From Halanaeroarchaeum sp. HSR-CO (lineage in GTDB: Archaea; Halobacteriota; Halobacteria; Halobacteriales; Halobacteriaceae): DNA of 64,000 nucleotides. The notes beneath the pieces are model-generated. The model had not been told where the DNA came from. It did no database searches and saw only the letters and a list, made by a program, of their open reading frames with translations. Each line of letters begins with the position of its first letter. The first letter of the stretch is position 1. Shown piece by piece: positions 8,753 through 17,857 of the stretch. Location: positions 806,001-870,000 of the forward strand of contig NZ_CP087724.1 in assembly GCF_024972755.1 (NCBI RefSeq), written 5' to 3'. The translations under genes and the position numbers were made by a program.

Positions 8753-10651
8753 CTACCGTACTTCCGTTCCAACGGGTCCCGTCAGACTCGTCGTCGCGGA
8801 ATCGACCTGTAACGTTGCCGCAAGCACCTTCCGCTCGGCCACACGGAGGTGCTGGAGGAACGTGGACTGGGTGATGCCCATCACCGAGGCTATCTCCTCC
8901 CCCGAGCGGTCCCGAGGCCACTCGAAGAATCCTCCGATGAAGGCCGTCTGAAGGGCCTCTCGCTGTCGGTCCGTCAATTCATCGTCGAGGGTGGCACGGA
9001 TCTCCTGGATCGTTCGCTTTGGCCGCTCGTCTTCCCGACGGGCGAGAAGTTCGACGTCCCCGTGTTCAGCCTGGAGTGCCTCGAGCATGGCCCGGACGTC
9101 GCCGCCACTCGAGAGATGGGCGGTCACGACTGCGCGCCCGTTCGAGACGTGGATTGTCGAGAGATCCGCACCGAAGTCTCCCAGTGTTCGTGCGACGCAC
9201 GAGTCGTCGACCTCGAAGCGAAATAGCGCTTCTTCGTCACTATCCGCAATCATCTGGACGGCCGTCACCGCCTCGTGGTCGGTCGCGTAGTCGACGACCT
9301 CGGCTGGATCTGCGCCCGTAGTCGTGAAGTACTCGACGAGGGTGTCGTCGTTGTTCGGCGAGAGCCATTTCAGGTCGAGCGAACAGCCAAGCGCTGCGGA
9401 CATGCCGATACTGAAGCAGTCGGCGTCGCGGGTCTCGAATTCGACTGCCGTGACGCTGTCGGTCATGAGTGTCTCCTTGCTCTCGATGGCGTTGATCGCG
9501 TACCCGATGGTCTCGCCCAGTTCGGCGAAAACTCCCTCCTCGATGCTCTCGAAGGCGCTTCGGTTCTCCGTGGCGATGCACAGCGCCCCGTACTCCGTCT
9601 CGCCGTACGTGAGCGGGATGGCCGCGAGGGCCCGACACCGCTCGTCGTCCAGGTCGTGCGACACGGTATCATCGGATGGGCCGCACTGATCTATCCGAAC
9701 GGTCCCCGACCGGATGGCGTCGGATATCGGATCGGTATCGTCGGCGTTGAACCCCGTCAACAGCGACGTGAGTTCGTCGCGTTCGATGCCGCTCCACTCG
9801 CGAGCGCGCAGCGACTCGTTCGTGACGTTTCGCGTGGCTATCCAGGCGAATTCGTACGGTGTGGCCTGGGCGAACTCCTCGGTGACCGCCGATTCGATGC
9901 CCGAACGGGTGTCCGCCTGGACGAGGTCCTGGTTCACGTCCCGGAGCACTTCGTTCGTGTGGTTGAGTACCTCCAGTTGTCGCTTTTGCTCGGATATCTT
10001 CTCTTTACGCTTTCGCCGTTCCGTGATGTCCGTATCGACCGCGACGAACTGCTCTACGTTCCCTTCCTCGTCGACGATGGGAGCGATGGTCATGTCGACC
10101 CACGTTAGCGATCCATTCTTGCGCTCGTTGACGATCTGCCCGTCCCAGACTTCGCCACTTGTGATCGTCTTCCAGAGGTCCCGGTAAAACGAATCGTCGT
10201 GTTCGCCCGACTTCCACAGGGACGGATCCTCGCCGAGCACCTCCCCCCTGGAGTAGCCGGTGACCGATTCGACGGCCTGATTTGCGTAGGTAATGGTCCC
10301 ATCGGTTTCCGTGAGGAAGATGGCGTGTCCCGCGTGTTCGATCGCCTTCCTGAACGTTCGGAGCCGTTCGTTCTTCCGACGGATCGTGCGAGTGACGTTT
10401 GCCTCCTGTTCGACGTATTTTGCCAGATAGACGACGGTTAGGACCGCAAAGACGCTGACGACGAGGCCTGGTAGTTCCTCGATTCCGGGATTGCCCGAGC
10501 GGAGCGTGAAAATTTGTCGTGCCGCCATCAGCGTCAACATCACCGTCAGGAAGCCAAAGCGCGCGTCCTGGACCCGGTAGAGGAGAAGAATCGAATATCC
10601 GACGCCGGCGATCCTGAGGGCGATCGAAGCGAAGATGATGAGGTCGTCCAT
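8753..10651 (-). CDS. Bat/DmsR-like membrane-associated PAS-GAF-HTH_10 regulator
   Basis: The 632-residue protein has an N-terminal hydrophobic part (residues 1-80, about three helices). A PAS domain with PAC tail follows (about 100-215, ending VDTDITERRKRKEK), then a coiled linker, a GAF-like domain (about 240-390), the bacterio-opsin-activator domain and a C-terminal HTH_10 (LTDRQREALQTAF...GITQSTFLQHLRVAERKV). It is divergent from the molybdenum reductase operon. In haloarchaea the Bat-type regulator DmsR lies beside and activates the dms operon, so by analogy this gene probably controls the reductase in response to redox or oxygen; that role is inferred. No haem- or flavin-binding residues were assigned. 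Confidence 0.85.
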   Translation of the reverse strand: MDDLIIFASIALRIAGVGYSILLLYRVQDARFGFLTVMLTLMAARQIFTLRSGNPGIEELPGLVVSVFAVLTVVYLAKYVEQEANVTRTIRRKNERLRTFRKAIEHAGHAIFLTETDGTITYANQAVESVTGYSRGEVLGEDPSLWKSGEHDDSFYRDLWKTITSGEVWDGQIVNERKNGSLTWVDMTIAPIVDEEGNVEQFVAVDTDITERRKRKEKISEQKRQLEVLNHTNEVLRDVNQDLVQADTRSGIESAVTEEFAQATPYEFAWIATRNVTNESLRAREWSGIERDELTSLLTGFNADDTDPISDAIRSGTVRIDQCGPSDDTVSHDLDDERCRALAAIPLTYGETEYGALCIATENRSAFESIEEGVFAELGETIGYAINAIESKETLMTDSVTAVEFETRDADCFSIGMSAALGCSLDLKWLSPNNDDTLVEYFTTTGADPAEVVDYATDHEAVTAVQMIADSDEEALFRFEVDDSCVARTLGDFGADLSTIHVSNGRAVVTAHLSSGGDVRAMLEALQAEHGDVELLARREDERPKRTIQEIRATLDDELTDRQREALQTAFIGGFFEWPRDRSGEEIASVMGITQSTFLQHLRVAERKVLAATLQVDSATTSLTGPVGTEVR

Positions 10652-11021
10652 GGTTTCTCACTCCGGCGCGACGGTCTTCCGGTGTCTGTCCGGGAGACCG
10701 TCTCTCTCGGGGAGCCTATCGATTGTACGCGCGAGTGTGGGATATGGGGCAGGAGCGTTCCCAGTAACTGGGAAATCGGCGTTATAATACTCCTAACCAC
10801 CGGAATCTCGGAAATAGCCACGGAAAATATCTCAATCCCTCACCGTTGCCCGGTCGACAGTCAATACATATTGGTAATCTCCTTATCACCGAAAATCGGC
10901 CCGAATTCAGTACCTAACAGTATTGGTGGTGACCTGAGGGGGACGGATATCTTCTATACAGATGCATGATGGACCTGAGTAACGGCGGATCCTCTCGGCG
11001 AACACCTGGGTGGGTGGTCGC
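10652..11021. promoter_or_regulatory. Divergent intergenic region between regulator and reductase operon
   Basis: This 370-bp gap contains no credible gene and is AT-rich relative to its surroundings. A partial palindrome CAATA-CA-TATTG lies at 10862-10873. The heptamer TATTGGT occurs at 10869 and again at 10921. A possible TATA element (TTCTATACA) lies near 10952-10960, giving a 5' leader of about 40 bases for the reductase operon. Another AT-rich element (TTATAATA) lies near 10783-10792 and may serve either strand. These are candidate regulator binding sites only. Confidence 0.45.
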
Positions 11022-12029
11022 ATGAGCAAGACCGGTCCGTCTCCGGGTGTTCCGGCGATCGACGCCGACCAGATCGACGCGATGGTCGACGAGGAGATCC
11101 CGGATCCGGAGCAAGAACTGGCGAAGACGGAGTACGACACCGAACTCGGCATCCAGATGGCCGAGGACGCCCAGCGCGTCTCACACGGCGACATCTCGAG
11201 TGAGACGTTCTGGGCGAAATACGACGACGCCGCGGCGGGGGAGTTCGGCGCCGACTACCGCGAGACGCCGAATCCCGCCGTCGACAAGGGCGGCAGTTGC
11301 CAGACGATCGACGAACCGACGGCCGACCAGCTCTCCTGTGCGGCGGGGCCGATGGAGAGCGTCGCCGAAGGGCTCTCGAAGGCGGAGGCAGGCGACGACG
11401 TGCGCTGGGGGATGGTCATCGACCTGCAGAAATGCGTCGGCTGTGACTCGTGTACGGTCGCGTGCAAGGCCGAGAACCGCACGCCTCCTGGCGTCGCGTA
11501 CAACGTCGTCATGGAAGAAGAACAGGGTACCTTCCCGAACGTCTCGCGCACGAATATCCCCCGTCCCTGTATGCAGTGTGAGAACCCATCCTGCGTGCAG
11601 GTCTGCCCGGTCAGCGCGACGTACAAGATGGAAAACGGGATCGTCAACATCGACTACGATCGCTGTATCGGCTGTCGGTACTGTATGATCGCGTGCCCGT
11701 ACGGCGCGCGATATCTCGACTTCGGCGAAGGATACGACGACGAAGTCATGGGTGCCGGCGAGATCACGAGCCCCGAGTACGGCGTCGACCGCGGGAAACG
11801 GGAGGACGGAAAATCCCCGCAGGCCAACGCACGCAAATGTAGCTTTTGTTATCACCGGCTCGAGCGTGGTGAGGAGCCCGCATGTGTCGAGACCTGTATC
11901 GGCGACGCGCGAAACTTCGGCGACCTGGACGATCCGAACAGCGAGGTCTCGGAAATGGCCGACTCGACCCGCGCGATGCAGCTGAAAGAACACACGGGCA
12001 ACGACCCGAACGTCTACTACCTCAAATAA
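11022..12029 (+). CDS. Four-cluster [4Fe-4S] ferredoxin subunit of molybdopterin reductase (TtrB/PsrB type)
   Basis: The 335-residue electron-transfer subunit has an acidic N-terminal extension of about 130 residues. Four cysteine groups typical of the DmsB/PsrB/TtrB family follow: CVGCDSCTVACK, CMQCENPSCVQVCP, CIGCRYCMIACPYG and a C-terminal CSFCYHRLERGEEPACVETC. It would pass electrons from the membrane subunit to the molybdenum subunit. The ATG at 11022 is preferred; an in-frame GTG at 11010 is possible. No Tat motif is seen, so it is probably co-exported with the catalytic subunit. The gene order B-C-A resembles bacterial ttrBCA. Confidence 0.88.
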   Translation: MSKTGPSPGVPAIDADQIDAMVDEEIPDPEQELAKTEYDTELGIQMAEDAQRVSHGDISSETFWAKYDDAAAGEFGADYRETPNPAVDKGGSCQTIDEPTADQLSCAAGPMESVAEGLSKAEAGDDVRWGMVIDLQKCVGCDSCTVACKAENRTPPGVAYNVVMEEEQGTFPNVSRTNIPRPCMQCENPSCVQVCPVSATYKMENGIVNIDYDRCIGCRYCMIACPYGARYLDFGEGYDDEVMGAGEITSPEYGVDRGKREDGKSPQANARKCSFCYHRLERGEEPACVETCIGDARNFGDLDDPNSEVSEMADSTRAMQLKEHTGNDPNVYYLK

Positions 12030-12031
12030 CC

Positions 12032-13300
12032 ATGGCAACGGCAAACTCACTGCCCGATTTCAACCCGGGCTTCGAAGACAACCGCGTCCGCGTCGTCTGG
12101 TACGCGATACTGATAGCAACGCTTCTCGTGGGCGCGTACGCGACCTACCGGCGTATCGTCGGCGGGATGGCGACGACCAATCTCACCTCCACCACTCCCT
12201 GGGGTGCGTGGGTGGCCTTTTACATCTACTTCATCGGCCTCTCTGCCGGGGCGTTTCTCGTCAGCACCCTCGCGAACGTCTTCGAGATGGAGGGGATGGA
12301 GAAGATAGACCGCGACGCGCTGTTCGCTGCGATTATCGCGATGATCGTCGCGATGTTGTTCGTCTGGATCGACCTCGGGCGGATGGAGCGGATGTACTTC
12401 CCGTTCATCTGGCGGCAGGTCACCTCGGCGCTGGCCTGGGAGGTACACGCCTACGTCGCCTACGTCGGTGTCCTGACGGCCGAACTGTACTTCTCGATGC
12501 GTGCCGACCTCGTGCGCGTGTCCCGAAACGGCTCGGGCCTTCGCGCATGGCTCTCCGGCCTGCTCACCCTCGGTCGGACTGATCTGAGCGAGGGCACGAT
12601 TCAGGCGGACCGGAAGTGGCTCAAGCGCATCGGCATCCTCGGGATCCCGCTGGCCATCTTCTTCGTCCACGGCGGCACGGGGATCCTCTTCGCCGGCGTG
12701 AAAGCGCGTGCGTACTGGAACAGCGGCCTCTTCCCGGTGATCTTCGTCATCTCGGCGCTCCTCTCCGGGACGGCACTCGTGATGGCGGTCTACGTCCTGC
12801 GCAGGAAATTATTCGAAGGCAAGCCCATCGATCTGGACCTTCTCGATCGACTCGGACAGCTCCTGCTAGCCTTCGTCCTGGTCGACGCGGCGTTCACCGC
12901 GATCGAGGCGCTCATCGGCGTGATGTCGCTTGAGGGCGCTCACCTGGGGGCATGGCTGACGATCGCCTTCGGTAAGATGGCGTGGTCGTTCTGGGGAGTA
13001 ATGGTGGGAATGGGCTGGGTCCTGCCGGCGCTCCTGACCAGCAAACGGTCCTGGCGTCGTCGACCGATGCTCATGGTCATCGCCGGCCTGTCGGTGGTCG
13101 TCGGTATCGTCGGCGTCCGGTTCAACATCGTCGTTCCCCCGCTGGTGACGCCGGTGATGGAAGGCCTTCCGGCCGGTGATTACCTGCCCACGTTCACCGA
13201 GTGGGCGACTAGCTTCGGAATCGTCGCCGTCGGGCTCCTCATCTACACGCTCGGCGCCGAACTACTGCCACTGACCCCGCTCGAGGAGGACGAACACTAA
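12032..13300 (+). CDS. NrfD/PsrC/TtrC-type quinol-oxidising membrane subunit
   Basis: The 422-residue integral membrane protein has about nine hydrophobic helices, as expected for the NrfD/PsrC family. This family anchors molybdenum reductases and exchanges electrons with menaquinol. Family-like features include the helix around WGAWVAFYIYFIGLSAGAFL and a following acidic stretch with WIDLGR. The gene starts two bases after the B subunit and its stop overlaps the ATG of the catalytic subunit by one base. The three are therefore translationally linked. Substrate cannot be told from this subunit. Confidence 0.88.
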   Translation: MATANSLPDFNPGFEDNRVRVVWYAILIATLLVGAYATYRRIVGGMATTNLTSTTPWGAWVAFYIYFIGLSAGAFLVSTLANVFEMEGMEKIDRDALFAAIIAMIVAMLFVWIDLGRMERMYFPFIWRQVTSALAWEVHAYVAYVGVLTAELYFSMRADLVRVSRNGSGLRAWLSGLLTLGRTDLSEGTIQADRKWLKRIGILGIPLAIFFVHGGTGILFAGVKARAYWNSGLFPVIFVISALLSGTALVMAVYVLRRKLFEGKPIDLDLLDRLGQLLLAFVLVDAAFTAIEALIGVMSLEGAHLGAWLTIAFGKMAWSFWGVMVGMGWVLPALLTSKRSWRRRPMLMVIAGLSVVVGIVGVRFNIVVPPLVTPVMEGLPAGDYLPTFTEWATSFGIVAVGLLIYTLGAELLPLTPLEEDEH

Positions 13301-16300
13301 TGAGTACTGACGAACCCATCGACGACGGTCCGGACCTCTCTCGCCGTGATTTCGTGAAAGCAGCCGGTGCGTTCACGACCCTTTCGGCGGGTGGTGCGGC
13401 CCACGAACTGGACTTCTCTTCCCTCTGGGAGGACGAAAACGAACATTACGTCGGCACCGATTACGACGAGTACGACGCCAACGACGTCATCCACACGACC
13501 TGCGGGCAGTGCAATACGTTCTGTCCCATCAAGGTCCGACTCGACGATGGAAGCGTGGAGAACACGGAATACAGCTCCCTGGTTCGCAAGCTGTCGGGGA
13601 ACCCGTATTCGTTCCTGAACACGCAGCCGTACTCGCAGGTGCCCTACGAGAGCGACCCCCAGGCGGTCGCTACCGGGTCTCTCGAGGGCACCGGCGACGT
13701 TGAGATGGATCGCTGGTCGCTGGGTGGCGGTCGCATGTGTCTGAAGGGCCAGGCAGGCATTCAGACCGCCTTCGACACCTATCGCGTGCGCAAGCCGATG
13801 AAACGCGTCGGCGAGCGCGGCAGCGAGCAGTGGAAGACGATCTCCTGGGAACAGGCGATCGAGGAGATCATCCACGGCGACGACGAACTCGGCCACCGTG
13901 GTATCGCGGAGATGTGGGACTACGTCCCCGAAGACCAGGTGATGGAGGACCGCGAGGCCCTCAGCGACGAGGAGTTCGAGGCGAAGTACGAGGACAAACT
14001 CATCGACACGGACATCCCCGAACTCGGGCCGAAAGCCAACCAGATCGTCGACGTGGGTGGGTTCCGGCGTGCCCTCATTCGCGCCCGGATCTTCAACGGC
14101 ACGTTGGGAACCATCAACAGCCACCACCACGCCGGGATGTGTGGGTTCTCCTCCGTGCTGGGGAACGTCCGATCGTTCGAGAACAAGAAAAAGCGCCAGT
14201 ACACCGACATCGACAACACGGAGTACCTGCTCGTCTGGGGGACCAACCCGATGGTCTCCAACAAGGGGCCGACCTGGCTCGCGCCGAAACTCACGAACGC
14301 GATCGAAGACGGCATGCGCATGGATGTCGTCGATCCACGGCTGTCCAAGACCGCCGAGAAGGCGGAGAAGTGGGTTCCGGTCAAGCCTGGTGCCGACGGC
14401 GCACTCGCGATGGGGATGGCCCGCTGGATCATCGAGAACGAGCGGTTCGACCGGGCGTATCTCGGCAATCCCAGCCAGGCCGCCGCCGATGCAGGCGATG
14501 AGAAGACGTACAGCGACGCGGCACACCTCGTCGTCGCCGACGACGACCCGACCACCACGCCGAAGGCCAAGACCGCGGCCGCGGAGGCGCTCGGCGTGGA
14601 CGGTAATCGGGCCGTGATCGACTCGACCACCGGCGAACTCGCCGCCGCCGGGGACGTCGATCGCGCGACTCTCGACGTCGACACGACGATCGACGGGACG
14701 TCGGTCAAGTCGGTCTGGACGCTCTACAAGGAACGCGTCTACGAACACACCCTCGAGGAGTACGCCGAGATGTCCGGCGTCGACGTCGAGAACATCGTCG
14801 AGATCGCCGACGAATTCACGAGCCACGGCAAGCGGGCCGGCATCATGCAGTACCGCGGCCCGGCGATGCACACGAACGGCTTCTACAACACCCGAGCGAT
14901 CGCGACGCTGCAGCACCTGATCGGGAACTACGACTGGAAGGGTGGACAGATCACGCCGTACGCCGGCTACCAGACGATGAACGGCCGGTACCAGCTCGGG
15001 AACGTCCCGGACGGCCGGACTCCCTGGGGGCTGCCGATCACGCGTGCCCTGAGCAACGCCGAGGACTTCGAGGGGACCCGCCTGTTCGATGGATACCCGG
15101 CCGAGCGCCCCTGGTTCCGCCTGTCGCCGCAGTACCAGTCCCAGGAGATATACCACAGCGCCGTCGACGAGTATCCGTACAGCATCAACGCCCTGTTCGT
15201 CAGACCGTACTCGAACAACCACGTCATGGCAGCGGCCGGCGGCGACAACATCCCCGAAGCCCTCCAGGACGAGGAGGCGATCGAACTGCTGGTCGCCTTC
15301 GACACGGTGATCGGCGAAATGAGCAAGAACGCCGATTACGTGCTCCCGGAGCCGACGTACCTGGAACGCTGGGAGAACTTCTCGACGTATCCGAACAAGC
15401 GGCTCGCGGACGAGAAGATCAGCCAGCCGGCCGTCAAGGTGGTCCCCGAAGCGCGGGCCGCCGAGGACGTCTACGTCGACGTCCTGACGGAACTCGAATC
15501 CGCGACCGGCGAGCCGATGCCCGGCGTCGGCGAGGACGCCATCGTCGATGCTGACGGCGAGACCTGGCCGATGAACGACGCCGAGGACTTCTACCTCAAG
15601 ATGGTCGCCAACATCGCCCACGATTCGACGATCCTCGATATCGGGGACCTCGATCCGGAGGACCTCGGTCCATTGCCACCGGGACTCGACGTCGAGGACT
15701 TCCCGTACGAATCGGGGCCGGTCCCCGACGCCAGCGACGACGAACTCGCCATCTTCGAGCAGTCCCACCGCGCGGGCCTCGAGGTCGAGGGCTTCGACTT
15801 CGAAGCGGCGGGCATCAAGAAACCCTTCGATTACGACGACTGGAAGGCAAAGGTCAAAGACGAGGAGTGGCGGAAGGTCGTCACCGTCCTCAATCGCGGT
15901 GGTCGTTTCGAAGATCCGATTCCGAACTACGCGGAAGCGTTCGCGGAGAAGGGCTACGACTACGATTACGCGGAGCGCTACGAACCGTCCAACGCGTACG
16001 TCGGCGAGAAGATGCGCTACCCACTTGAGGGTGAGGTCCGGTTCTGGAACGAGATCATGCCGGTGGGCAAGTCGGCGTACGACGGCGAGCAATTCGACCC
16101 GCTCCCCGTAGTCGAGGACGGCACGCACTTCAACGGCGACCTGTTGACTCCGGTGGTCAGCGACGAGTCCCCCGCGTCCGACCGCCCTCTCCACATGATC
16201 AACTGGAAGCCACGCTCGCAGGGGATGACTCGGACCCAGAACAGCCCGTGGCTGCGCGAGGTTCGTCCGGAGAACCCCGTGTGGATCAACCCGAGCGACG

Positions 16301-16707
16301 CGGACGAACGGGACATCGAGAACGGCGACGAGATCGTGGTCGACTTCGGTCGAGGCGAGACGGACGCCATCGCGATGGTCACCGAGGGTATTCGGCCAGG
16401 CGTCGTCGGCACCATGTGGGGCTGGGGTCGTTCAGCGGACGGTGCCGCGGACCAGACGATCGATGGCGACACTCACGAGGCCGCTACCGAGGGCTACGGG
16501 CACACCCCCTACGAGTTCGATACGCCGATGAAAGAGGAAGCCGGATACGCGAAGGGCAGAGACGCCGGCTTCGCCGTCAACCACGTCGCACCGGTCGACA
16601 CGACCACCCAGGACGTCGGACCGACCGACCCGGTCGGCGGGTCGCAGTCCCAGTACACGGCTCACGTCGAACTCAGCAAATCGGAGACCAACGATGTCGA
16701 TAACTGA
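13300..16707 (+). CDS. Tat-exported molybdopterin oxidoreductase catalytic subunit, tetrathionate/sulfur-reductase-like
   Basis: This 1135-residue DMSO-reductase-family protein begins with a twin-arginine signal (LSRRDFVKAAGAF, RR at 15-16), so it should act outside the membrane. An N-terminal cluster motif CGQCNTFC (near residue 68) is completed by a distant MCLKG (near residue 147). The long insert between them fits TtrA/ArrA-like enzymes better than short PsrA. A likely Mo-ligand cysteine is in HHAGMCGFSS. Length resembles TtrA (about 1000) and the operon order B-C-A is that of ttrBCA. Candidate acceptors are tetrathionate, thiosulfate, polysulfide/sulfur, arsenate or selenate. I favour a sulfur compound because of the lithotrophic context, but the sequence does not decide. 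Confidence 0.85.
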   Translation: MSTDEPIDDGPDLSRRDFVKAAGAFTTLSAGGAAHELDFSSLWEDENEHYVGTDYDEYDANDVIHTTCGQCNTFCPIKVRLDDGSVENTEYSSLVRKLSGNPYSFLNTQPYSQVPYESDPQAVATGSLEGTGDVEMDRWSLGGGRMCLKGQAGIQTAFDTYRVRKPMKRVGERGSEQWKTISWEQAIEEIIHGDDELGHRGIAEMWDYVPEDQVMEDREALSDEEFEAKYEDKLIDTDIPELGPKANQIVDVGGFRRALIRARIFNGTLGTINSHHHAGMCGFSSVLGNVRSFENKKKRQYTDIDNTEYLLVWGTNPMVSNKGPTWLAPKLTNAIEDGMRMDVVDPRLSKTAEKAEKWVPVKPGADGALAMGMARWIIENERFDRAYLGNPSQAAADAGDEKTYSDAAHLVVADDDPTTTPKAKTAAAEALGVDGNRAVIDSTTGELAAAGDVDRATLDVDTTIDGTSVKSVWTLYKERVYEHTLEEYAEMSGVDVENIVEIADEFTSHGKRAGIMQYRGPAMHTNGFYNTRAIATLQHLIGNYDWKGGQITPYAGYQTMNGRYQLGNVPDGRTPWGLPITRALSNAEDFEGTRLFDGYPAERPWFRLSPQYQSQEIYHSAVDEYPYSINALFVRPYSNNHVMAAAGGDNIPEALQDEEAIELLVAFDTVIGEMSKNADYVLPEPTYLERWENFSTYPNKRLADEKISQPAVKVVPEARAAEDVYVDVLTELESATGEPMPGVGEDAIVDADGETWPMNDAEDFYLKMVANIAHDSTILDIGDLDPEDLGPLPPGLDVEDFPYESGPVPDASDDELAIFEQSHRAGLEVEGFDFEAAGIKKPFDYDDWKAKVKDEEWRKVVTVLNRGGRFEDPIPNYAEAFAEKGYDYDYAERYEPSNAYVGEKMRYPLEGEVRFWNEIMPVGKSAYDGEQFDPLPVVEDGTHFNGDLLTPVVSDESPASDRPLHMINWKPRSQGMTRTQNSPWLREVRPENPVWINPSDADERDIENGDEIVVDFGRGETDAIAMVTEGIRPGVVGTMWGWGRSADGAADQTIDGDTHEAATEGYGHTPYEFDTPMKEEAGYAKGRDAGFAVNHVAPVDTTTQDVGPTDPVGGSQSQYTAHVELSKSETNDVDN

Positions 16708-17371
16708 AGTCGACCGTGAGTTCGCCCGGTCACGTTCGCGAGTGTACGACCTCCTGTCGCGGGTGTTCGACGGTGACGTCGACGCCCTCTCCGAGGCGAT
16801 CGAGACCGGTGCCTTCGTCGATCTCGCGGCGATGCTCCCTGCGGAGTTCGACACGGACGCCCTCTCTCGGGACGACCTGGACGTCGAGGCGCTGTCGATC
16901 GGGTACGACAACCTCTTCGACGTCCCCGGACCGTATTACGTTCCCCCGTTCGCGTCGGCACACGTGGACGATCCGAGCGAGTCCTTCGAGTCGGACTCCA
17001 AGTACCACGACGTTGGATCGGCCGGCGAACTCCTCGGCGACCCGGCCGAGTCGATCGCCGAACTGTACGAACAGACGGGGTTCAAGCCCCAACGCGGTGA
17101 TGGTATTCCGGACCACGTCGCCGCGGAGTTCGAATTCATGGCCGTCCTCTCGGCGCGGGAGAGTCGCCTCGATGCGGCACCCGACAGGTCCATCGACGAC
17201 GACCTACTCGACGTCCAGGCCCAGGTCGTCGACCATCTCGAGTGGGTCGATGCATTCGCCGATACGGTCGTCGACCGTGATTCGGCAGAGGGCGTCTATG
17301 CAGCCGTCTGCTCGTTCGCGAGCGCGTTCGTCGCTTGGGATCAGCTGCAACTGACCACGCCGACGGTCTGA
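16694..17371 (+). CDS. TorD/DmsD-family molybdoenzyme chaperone
   Basis: The 225-residue, mostly helical acidic protein overlaps the end of the catalytic subunit by 14 bases. It shows the TorD-type pattern: an N-terminal helix RSRVYDLLSRVF, a central YDNLFDVPGPYYVPPFASAH resembling the conserved GP-x-P-y-S/E loop, and DHVAAEFEFMAVLSARE, which matches the conserved D-H-x(2)-x-E-x(2)-F-M segment. Such chaperones bind the Tat signal peptide and hold the apo-enzyme until the cofactor is inserted. Its place as last gene of the operon supports this role. Confidence 0.88.
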   Translation: MSITEVDREFARSRSRVYDLLSRVFDGDVDALSEAIETGAFVDLAAMLPAEFDTDALSRDDLDVEALSIGYDNLFDVPGPYYVPPFASAHVDDPSESFESDSKYHDVGSAGELLGDPAESIAELYEQTGFKPQRGDGIPDHVAAEFEFMAVLSARESRLDAAPDRSIDDDLLDVQAQVVDHLEWVDAFADTVVDRDSAEGVYAAVCSFASAFVAWDQLQLTTPTV

Positions 17372-17857
17372 CCGGCCGGTCGGCGCACTTCGGTTTCCCA
17401 GGCTCGATAGTTGCTCCTCGATATCGGATCGGGGAAAGAACGGGAACAGAGGGGGGGGGGAGGATGCTCCGTTACAGAACGGAAATGGGAGACACCGACA
17501 CAGAGCGCGTAAGTGGCGGATCGACCATGACCCAGTCGTTTCGCCGGTGACCGCGGCTTCGTGAGGGTGTCGCCCCGTTCACGATTCGTCGACGGGAGCA
17601 CTTAAAATTGTATACCGCTCCCAATAATGTGGAATACTGCCCGCCACTTGGACCGGAAATCCCTGCACCCGATCGTCGTCCATCCGCTTCAGAGCTGTTA
17701 TCTACGGGTCGAATCGTCTTCGACGATCGCAATCCCGTTGTATCGTGGCCATAGATCCGTATCGAATATTGACCGAACGAGAAAATACTGACTGCCCAGG
17801 GTCGATGGCCGCCGACCGGCGCAGCGTTTTATGCCGATAGCGCACCCATCTTCGAAG
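17372..17857. other. Intergenic region with G10 tract, no gene seen
   Basis: No ORF with haloarchaeal coding character is seen here. A homopolymer of ten G (17451-17460) is unusual for this window. A CTTAAAATTG element near 17601-17610 and AT-rich sequence at 17755-17790 could be promoter remnants. GTTTTA at 17825-17830 is a good TATA candidate for the following permease gene. Confidence 0.5.

Noticed and set aside
9275-10108. Long plus-strand frame opposite the Bat-like regulator.
   Set aside because: It is a GC-driven antisense frame; the minus strand has clear PAS, GAF and HTH_10 domains.
13297-16194. 965-codon minus-strand frame across the molybdenum reductase gene.
   Set aside because: The plus strand encodes a full molybdopterin oxidoreductase with Tat signal and cluster motifs. 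The antisense frame has no recognisable domain and a composition typical of complement frames.
17831-17857. ATG 17831 as start of the SLC13-type permease.
   Set aside because: It overlaps the best TATA candidate, and the residues before GTG 17858 look unlike the family N-terminus; kept only as an alternative.
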